Positions 56,710 through 64,000 of a stretch of DNA of 64,000 nucleotides are shown here, one piece after another. The notes beneath the pieces were generated by a model. That model saw nothing but the letters and a program-made list of their open reading frames with translations. It searched no databases and had not been told where the DNA came from. The position numbers and the translations under genes are program-made. Source of the stretch: Epiperipatus broadwayi (lineage: Eukaryota > Onychophora > Udeonychophora > Euonychophora > Peripatidae). The stretch is taken from positions 6,574,001 through 6,638,000 of the forward strand of contig JAQFVV010012395.1 of assembly GCA_028023455.1 (NCBI GenBank), given 5' to 3'. Each line of letters opens with the position of its first letter. Position 1 is the stretch's first letter.

Positions 56710-58585
56710 TACTCTACAACTTTGACACAAATTACTTAATGAAAGTATATTAATAATTTTTATATATCTGTTCATTTCTCATTCTGTCTCTTTGCCATAT
56801 CATGAATCTTCTGATTGCATTTCTTACCACAACCTTCAATTTTTTATTTATTGTAATTATTCTTCAAGTATCAGATGCATGTAGCAAAATACTTTTGATT
56901 AATTTTCTACATTTTATTCAATTCAAAATGTAAAAAAATCTACTCAATTGCAAACTCATCACATTATCTAATAAATTAAACATTTTATTAATATTTCTTT
57001 TATTAATAAACATTTTAAAGTATTTTCTAGACTATAAATCATAAGCTTGGTATTTTTAGATGTATGATTATTCCTATTAAGAAAAAACTTCACCTTATAG
57101 TTTAATCATATTTTTTTTTTTATGGTCACATGCTGTCATATAATTGATATTGTGCAAGGCTTAGTTTAGTTTTCAGCCAAGAATAACTAAATACTAGTAG
57201 TTTGGTTGACTGATTGGATATCTGAAATAAAAAATCCAATGTTTGACTGTGAAATCTCATTTGATTGTAAAAAAATTTCCAGCTTCACATCGTACCTTTC
57301 AGATACTACAGACTGCTGGAAACAGAAAAAAATATTAAATAGTAATACAGTAATAATTATTAATTTAATGTCATCTGGATATATACTTATACATTTTGAT
57401 ATTAAAATATATATATATTACATTTTTATAATAAAAATAAATAAATACAAATTTAGCAATTACAGTTTTTTTCATTTTCCTTTCTCTAATGTTCATGATA
57501 GTCAATCTGCTAACATTATTTAGCTTTTTTAAAAATTCTTTTGTGTGGTAAACTATCTGTCAATTTTTTAATAACATCTATATAATACAAGCAAAGTAAT
57601 TAAATGGCAATATATTTTAAAATATTGGTGATTCCGTTTGACACATCAATTAAACTGTGATAAATTGGTAATTAAAGTTTCCATTTTTCTTTTTTTGGCT
57701 GTTACCTTGTAAGAAAAAATGTGTCATTAGTTATTGGTATTATTGGACAATTTATTATTGTAGCTCAAAGTCATAACTAAAAAAGACAAAAGTAAAAAAT
57801 CACGTCATATAAATGGGAAATATTTCCTTTCTCTACTATAGCGCCATCTATTGTGAGCTTGAGAAATGTCACCAGCGAAAGAGAAAAATAATCTCCATTC
57901 TCAGACTGATTTTTAATTTTTGACTATCACTGATTTCTCAAATTTATAATAGCAAAGAACAGAAAAGAAAAATTTTCATTTACTATAGCAAGATAGAAGA
58001 ATTAACTGATAATGTTTTGGTAAAACAAATTCTGTGATTATTATTATTTTTCTTTAATTTTATCTTAAAATGTGTATGTACAAACAAACTAACTAATGTA
58101 AGTCTGGGTTTCGTAAATAATTCCTTATTTATATAAAGTTCAAAGCTTTTCAAATTCCTGCCGCTCAAAGTCAATGCAGTCTTCAGTTCTCATTTACCAC
58201 AAATCATGCAAACATCTTTTGTATTATACTCTAATGTTTACTTTCACTATTAAAAAAAATATTTTCATATTCTACACCATGATTAGTGGTAAATATAAAC
58301 TTAAAAAAAAAACAATACGATATATACACAATTCGATCCATACAAAAAGTTGTGAAATATATTAATTCAGGCCAAAATAATAAAATCTGTCAGTCATGAA
58401 AATTTGAAGTTCTCTCTTGTAATTCTATCCAGATTTTAAAAGGTGCTGAATTAACATTGCTGTGTTATCGGCATTAATTTTGATATTTTCAGTAGTAATA
58501 ATATTAATACACCAAATTTTAGCCTAATTATAAGCATATAAGATCTAAAACGCAATATATGGATAAGAAAACAAACAGGTGTTAC
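56710..58585. other. Intergenic stretch, no gene recognised
   Basis: AT-rich, with a TATATATATA microsatellite near 57400. A GCGCCATCTATTGTGAGCTTG string near 57841 may be the edge of a repeat, but no partner was found in the window. Confidence 0.35.
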
Positions 58586-58589
58586 TGAC

Positions 58590-58830
58590 ATCGAAATAAT
58601 TAAAAGACAAGTGGAATTGGGCTGGATATATTTCTAGAAAAAAGATTGAAATCTTAAACGGGATTTCAAGAGATTGTAAAAGACCCAGAAAGAGACGAGA
58701 TAGATGGATGAAATAAAGTGTGCAGGGGTGACGTGAAGAAGAAAGGCTAGAGTTCGGAGAAGATGAGTTGAACTTGGAGAGACCTTCATCCTGCAGTGGA
58801 TTGATATTGGTCGACGATGATAATGATGAT
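58590..58830 (+). pseudogene. RTE-type LINE 3' end
   Basis: The plus strand gives VTDIEIIKRQVELGW and, in shifting frames, KRPRKRRDRWMK and VELGETFILQWIDIG, the terminal motif of RTE-type proteins (compare RRDWRNWIKLGKTFILQ at 14290-14350). It ends in GATGATAATGATGAT, the short ATG-type repeat usual at RTE 3' ends. It is a 5'-truncated copy. Confidence 0.65.
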
Positions 58831-59001
58831 TATATGCATAAAATTAATTTATATGTGTAAAAACATTATACAAAATGTTATGGCTTATATTTTATATTCT
58901 AGTTTATTATGCAATAAATGTAGATATTATCAAATCAATGAAATTGATATTTACTTATAAGAAGACCAGCAATATTGTGCCTATGAAGCATTTTTAAAGT
59001 G

Positions 59002-59760
59002 CTTATTACCAGAGCTGGCTTGAAGGCGGTGCGACAGCACAAGATCTCGCGCTCACATTATCCACATTTACTAAGAAAATCAAAAAATAAAATGTATTAT
59101 TACTCGCTAAACGTAACTATTTTTCTTTTTCCAAAACTGTGTAATTTGATCTACAATGACAATTATCATGTGCAAAGTAAACAACTGTAGAAGCACTGGT
59201 TGTATAGAAGTGTAGATTTTTCAGCTATGTACAGTGTGTATACTTAAATATTTTGCCATCTACTTTCTGCTAATGTTAATGTGAAATCACACAGGTCAAG
59301 AATGATTTTCTTCTTTAACAATTTTATTATTGAATTAAAATCGCAAAAAATAATAATTTACGATGATGACAATAACGAATTCGCAATAAAACATTCAAAG
59401 AAATAATATATAAATATTTTGCATTACATGTATTTTGTTTTCTCAAATATTGATTCAATAAAATTGCACACAATGTATTTATAATTTATAATGAATAAGT
59501 AATTGTTTATACGCTATAAGTTCTTATTTGTGCATTTTTATGCTATCAATATTTGAGTAAATAAAATACATACAATACAATAAATTATTTTTTTGAATGC
59601 TTTTTTTTCTCTACGAATTCTCATTCAAAATAAACAAAATTTTTAATGGAGGGGATCGTTCTAGACTTGATTTATAAATCTGCAAATAAGATAATTTTTT
59701 TAAACATCTAAATATTTTTAATTATTGTAAAATAATTCTTGGGCCGGCTCTGCTTACTGC
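59002..59760. mobile_element. 743-bp non-autonomous hAT-like element
   Basis: The ends CAGAGCTGGCTTGAAGGCGG (59010) and CTTGGGCCGGCTCTG (to 59752) are inverted partners. The flanks CTTATTAC (59002-59009) and CTTACTGC (59753-59760) agree at six of eight bases. Subterminal sequence matches both ends and one internal patch of the 4.6-kb element at 20897-25505. The arrangement is that of an internally deleted derivative. It has no transposase frame. Confidence 0.75.
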
Positions 59761-59924
59761 TAATTGCTTTCAGATTTCTGACAATCAGTTGTGTCACCCA
59801 CCACCCCACCTCCATTCTGCTGTTCAATTGCAGTGATTTAGTTATTTATTGGCTGTACTTAATCTTGGATTTTTCAATACAATTTTAAAAGTGTTAGACT
59901 AATTAAACGTTGGGAAATTTAGTT

Positions 59925-60150
59925 AATGAAAAGGCTGTGCTTTATTAAGAAAATGGGTTTTAAAAAAAATGCATTCTTAACTGTTTCAACCACATTTTCA
60001 ACCATCATCGATCCATTACAGGATGAAGGTCCCTCCAAATTCAATCCATCTTCTCTGATCTCTAGCCTCTCTTCTTCAGATTATCCCATCCTATTTCTTT
60101 ATTTCATCCATCCATCTAACATGGCCTCTTTCAAGATCTTTTAACATATA
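59925..60150 (-). pseudogene. RTE-type LINE 3' end, reverse strand
   Basis: The minus strand from 60145 reads KRS, GRPC-like and WMDEIK segments, then WDNLKKRG and the FILQ-equivalent CCTTCATCCTGTAATGGATC. It is parallel to the plus-strand 3' end at 58680-58810. The remainder of the element is missing. Confidence 0.6.
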
Positions 60151-60445
60151 ATATTACGATTCTTGATCACACACAGTATATGTCAAGAAGAACAAATATT
60201 TTCTTTAGTCCCATCTACAATAAGCTTGAGTAATCAGTAATCATCACATACTAGATCATTTCATTCTTCAGACCACTTTCTGGCTTTAATCATTGATGAC
60301 TTGAGATGAAAGCTGTAACCAATACACTTATGCAATTAAAAGTAATGCAGTTATGCATTTGTCATCTACTTTTAATTACTTTTATATTATGAAGCTAAAA
60401 GCTTGAAATTAAAAAAAAATCTTAAAAGATTTTGAATCCATCTGT

Positions 60446-60718
60446 TTGTCTAATTATCACATGATCACTATTTCTTATGCTAGCACATTACTGTTATTAA
60501 AACAGGCAAAACTCTCCATATAGTAGTGCCAACCAGAGTAATCAATAAATGCCAGAAGACTTGTGCATAAAATCCCTATCTAGTGCCTACAAGCCAGAAA
60601 CTAGTCTGGGGATATTGGGTGAGTAGGCACTAGATAGGGAATTTATGCACAAGCCTTCTGGCATCCATTGATTACTCTGGTTGGCACTGAGTATGTGTGG
60701 AGAGTTTTGTCTAATTAT
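60446..60718. mobile_element. Palindromic tail dimer with 12-bp target duplication
   Basis: TTGTCTAATTAT is found at 60446-60457 and 60707-60718. Inside, the left copy (minus) runs from its 3' end GTGATCATGTGAT through TAATAACAG, GCAAAACTCTCC, AGAGTAATCAAT and CCCTATCTAGTGCCTAC. The centre holds AAGCCAGAAACTAGTCTGG and GGATATTGGGTGA. The right copy (plus) then repeats GTAGGCACTAGATAGGG through GGAGAGTT and stops. The left copy is the longer one at the 3' side, the mirror of the situation at 11.3 kb. Confidence 0.88.
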
Positions 60719-61715
60719 ATAAATGTGAGCCAGGTTAGTAACTATAGTCAAGTAACCTGTTCTTTCATAATTGTATTCAATGTTTTCCCTGGATTAGAAT
60801 GTAATAACATATCAATTATTTATTTTACACAATAATGAATGGTTGCTAGATATGTAAGTGCACTGGTTTCAGCCTTAATCCCCAGAATCTCATTGGTAAA
60901 CTAAAAATCAGAAATTAGTATGAGGATTGAAATGCACTATGATCTGGTAATCATTGATTACTGTAGATGAAACTAGATTAGAGAGCTGTTCTTGCTTTAA
61001 TATATTCTTATAAATCCCTTCTTTTCATTTATAAAAGCTTAAAACACAATTATTGAGCTCGACATGAATTCTTATTTAAATCATTGCTTAATTTAAAGAT
61101 CAGACATTCTTAGTTTGTTGCTGGATTATTTATAAGTTAATTAGATATATGGATTGTCTATTGTCACATCAATGTTTTTTTTATGTAAATAAGTGTGAAA
61201 ATCAGAAATTAAATGAGATTATTTTAAGCAATTGCATATAAGCAGGAATTTTGAATTTGTAAAGAGATTTAATCTTTTTAGCATTTATTTTTAGTTTTAC
61301 TTTCATCTGATAATTATTGCAACATTTCCTGAAGCATTATTTGCAAAAATAATCACATTATCTGCAAAAAAAAAAAAAGATGACTTAAATAATTTTCATT
61401 TACTTTCACACCCTTCCATTTTAATTCACATATTATTTCTTGTCAAATTGCTGCAAAAAGTTTTGAAGATAAAGAATTATATTGTCATATAATTTTCTCA
61501 ATGTTAATCTTATTATTACTATTTTATAACCCATTGCTGTTTCATTTTGAAAAATATTTTTTGGAATATAACATTATTATGAATCTACAACTTCATGATG
61601 CTAATCATAATCTACAAATACAAAGCATAATGACAATTTGGAAGTAACCCACTATGCTAAATCACTTTTATATCCAGTTTACTCTTTTGGTTGGTTAGAA
61701 CTCAAAATTTCTGTA
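60719..61715. other. Intergenic stretch, no gene recognised
   Basis: AT-rich. AATCCCCAGAATCTCATTGGTAAACT near 60880 has somewhat higher complexity but no identified relative. Nothing else is supported. Confidence 0.4.
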
Positions 61716-61719
61716 AAGG

Positions 61720-63370
61720 AGTTGCAATTATCTTGGTAAAGATTTTGTATAGAATGGATAGAAGACTGATAGGTCTGTCATTTCTAATATCTTCTTCATC
61801 ATCTTTTTAAATGACAATATTTATAACACATTTATTCAATCAATTAGTATATCTTTATCACTTAGACCCTTTCTATTTCTTTACCTGCTTGTTTTAAGAT
61901 ACCAATAATAATTCCATCATTTCCTGGAGCTCTTCTCTTCTTCATAAATTTAATCATATGGCTCAGTTCTTCATTTAAAACACTGGGCTACTCAGATGTA
62001 ATAACTGTAGGAGATAGGTTTTTTTTTTTTTGTTCTTGATTACTATATAATTTTTTGTGGAACTCTTCCATATATTTCATAATGTCAAATCTCTTTTTAG
62101 TAATACTTTCATCTTATGGCAGAAATACCTTTCCTTCCAATACCAAGATGCCATTCAAAATACAATTATAATTTCTTATATCATTATCTCTTTTTCACAT
62201 TATTTTACAAAATTCTAAATATTCAATTCTTAATGGATTAAAATTTTATAATCCTTTTCTTCTTCTTCATACATTCTTCTGTCTCAGTAGAAAATTTATT
62301 GGTAAATTACTGCTTTTTTGTACTACCTATTTTTCTTGCAGTTATTAATAGATTATTTGTTATCTTCTTATTAATTTCCTCAAATTTTCAAAGTCTATTA
62401 ATATTTTTAATTGATTTTTAAATTATTTAAATTCAATGAAGTGTTTCTTAAGGTGAGAAATATCAACTGTTAATACTGATTGCTTTAATATTTTTCATCT
62501 TTCTAGTTTTATATTACATATTACTAATCAACGATTACTTCCTGTGTTAAGTCTATTAAGAATATTATAATCTTAAAATGCATATCTTCAGTTAATCAAA
62601 ATATAATCCAATTCTACTACATCTTTGGATGCTTCCATGTCCATTTCCATTTAACATTTTTTAAAAAAGTATTTTTTTTTATTCATATGTCAAAATGCGT
62701 TGACCGGGGAGTGAACCCAGGCCAACTGCTTGGAAGGCAGCTATGCTAACCGCTAGGCCACCAATGCTTGACAAAAAATAATTTTTAATAGATAATTTTT
62801 CTATTTTTATAAATTCTACTAATCTGTGTTCTGTCTAATTTGTATCACTGTACCTAAATTTACTCACAACAAATTCATCTTTCAATCGTTTACCATTTTA
62901 GCATTAAAGTACAATTTTAAAATGTTATTGGGTCTGATTAAAAGTATTTAATACATCTATGTAAAAATCCTCTGCTTTTAACTTGGTGGGGTATAAACCT
63001 GAATTATTTGTATTTGGTATTAATTAATTTTATCACTTTGTGTGATATACTCTCAACGATCACAATTTTATTCTTTCCCTTTTATTTATAATGAATCCAA
63101 CTTCATTTCTGGTTCCAGTACTTATGTCTTTATAATAATGTATATGTCCACTTTTTTAATAATTTATCTTCATCTTTTTCTCTAATTTCAAAAAGTCCAA
63201 TAACATCCAATTAAGTACTTCTCCCAATTATTGAAATATTCCTTCATTTGAAAGTGCTCTACAGCTGTTAGTACCTATATAAAAGATTGGCATTGACTGG
63301 CAGCCTGGTCTTACAAACAGATGATTTAACACTCTCTATCCTCAGCTACCAATCTGCCTTGACTAGTAAC
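61720..63370 (-). pseudogene. RTE-type LINE fragment: endonuclease and start of RT
   Basis: On the minus strand the endonuclease lies at about 63320-62870 and parallels the copy at 41360-40880 block by block (ATGAATCC, CTTTATAAT and the Y..I..IY-type strand). The linker follows at about 62640-62100. RT opens near 61980-61880 with HMIKFMKKRRAPGNDGIIIG. Near 61790-61730 comes NDRPISLLSILYKIFTKIIA, matching the N.RPISLLS..YKI motif of these elements. Stops occur throughout. A SINE (62680-62775) is inserted between the endonuclease and RT parts. Confidence 0.7.
62671..62775 (-). tRNA. tRNA-Gly(TCC)-like unit in a SINE framework
   Basis: Bases 62767-62696 fold as a tRNA-Gly: acceptor GCATTGG against TCAACGC with one A-C mismatch and one G-T pair, an intact anticodon stem with loop CTTCCAA (anticodon TCC), and a T arm CTGGG/CCCGG with loop TTCACTC, where G of the usual TTCG is A. 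It is preceded by GTCAA and followed by TTTTGACATATGAAT and an A-run, the same borders as the SINE at 49578-49692. It is therefore more likely a retroposed SINE-type copy than a standard tRNA gene, although the cloverleaf is nearly intact. Confidence 0.7.
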
Positions 63371-63379
63371 ACTGCAACC

Positions 63380-64000
63380 TCCATGGAATAAGGATCATAA
63401 TTTAGTTTTGTCTGTAATAATTGCAAATATCTTAAAAAAACTTTATTCACATCAACATTAATTCTCCTTCAAGAAAACTCAACTGATATTTCAGTTAAAA
63501 ATAATTAAGCAATTGAGAAGAAAGACAACAGTGTTTCTTGATCTTGATCTCAGAAATAAAAACCAATAAATTCATACACTGGCTAATGTACGTTAGTGAG
63601 AAGACTATCCACATTCATTTATTCTATGAATAATCATATAATAATAACAACTGCAATGGCTAAAAAGAATTGAAATGGACATTAGGAATTTGCCCTGCTT
63701 GGTTTCGTTAAGGCCTCAAAGAGAAATCAAAGGATCTTCTTGTATACATACATAAATATTTAAAATTGTTTACATTTAAACCTGAAAATTATTTTGAATA
63801 ATATATATCATTTCAACTTAAACCCAGGTTTTATTAGATAAATATAATCCTTACAAATTTTCCAAAATTCTAAGAAAAATTAAATCAAAAGTAACAATAA
63901 AAGTATATATATTTTAAAAAATTATTAAACTGGACCAGGGAAAATTGTATAACTTGAATAAAAGGTAATTTTTTTCTACATAAATCTATAACATTTTAGA
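63380..64000. other. Right edge, no gene recognised
   Basis: AT-rich, no frame or motif of note. CACATTCATTTATTC and GCCCTGCTTGGTTTCG near 63610-63705 may belong to a repeat similar to the one near 41650-41720 (ATAATAACA, GTGGACATGAGGAATGTGCTCTAC), which also lies beside an RTE endonuclease, so it may be the 5' region of that LINE. Confidence 0.3.

Noticed and set aside
8010-60710. CRISPR arrays or prokaryotic features
   Set aside because: The repeats are inverted pairs or simple tandem duplications without regular spacers, and the spliced host gene shows the DNA is eukaryotic.

Overview
This window comes from an AT-rich animal nuclear genome (very roughly 70-75% A+T by eye). It carries one recognisable host gene, LAMTOR2 (p14/ROBLD3, the roadblock-fold subunit of the Ragulator complex), on the minus strand. 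Three coding exons are readable: exon 1 at 44847-44914, exon 2 at 14738-14897 and exon 3 at 3228-3317. All have consensus splice sites and matching phases. They encode about 106 of the roughly 125 residues usual for the family. The last ~19 residues must lie in an exon to the left of the window. Introns of about 30 kb and 11.4 kb make a tiny gene span more than 41 kb. The exons are clearly metazoan, and the repeats (Penelope-like, RTE-type LINE, Gypsy, mariner, hAT, tRNA-derived SINE) fit an invertebrate, perhaps an arthropod or mollusc. I cannot name the species.

Almost everything else is transposable-element sediment. From left to right: an inverted Penelope-like element (PLE) dimer (~0.4-3.0 kb); a 477-bp hAT of the CAGGGGTGGGC type with a perfect 8-bp duplication (3.5-3.9 kb); two foldback insertions (8.0 and 8.9 kb); a decayed RTE-type LINE (10.8-14.4 kb) carrying a foldback and a PLE fragment; outward-facing inverted SINE/tail pairs (15.1 and 16.3-17.1 kb); PLE endonuclease remnants (13.0 and 17.8 kb); a 4.6-kb hAT-like element (20.9-25.5 kb) whose 743-bp internally deleted relative sits at 59.0-59.75 kb; a foldback at 26.3 kb; a mariner fossil (30.6-31.4 kb); a Gypsy gag-protease-RT fossil (33.9-36.2 kb); a suspicious homopolymer-rich block (39.76-40.27 kb); several more RTE pieces; a second large PLE inverted dimer (51.4-54.8 kb); and a last foldback (60.4-60.7 kb).

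The unifying oddity is a repeated architecture. At least six insertions consist of two copies of a retroelement tail in inverted, head-to-head orientation, with 3' ends outward and 5' truncations meeting in the middle. Three of these, and a related foldback at 8 kb with a different internal order, are flanked by one 12-14 bp target-site duplication, so each looks like a single integration event. Many of the tails carry hairpins resembling the hammerhead core (CTGATGA or CTGARGA, a stem, then GAAA) or a related conserved hairpin downstream of the PLE stop codon. PLE hammerheads are known. Foldback dimers of such tails, including tRNA-headed ones, within one target duplication are what I would look at first. 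Their long hairpins lie largely inside LAMTOR2 introns and would be transcribed as double-stranded RNA.
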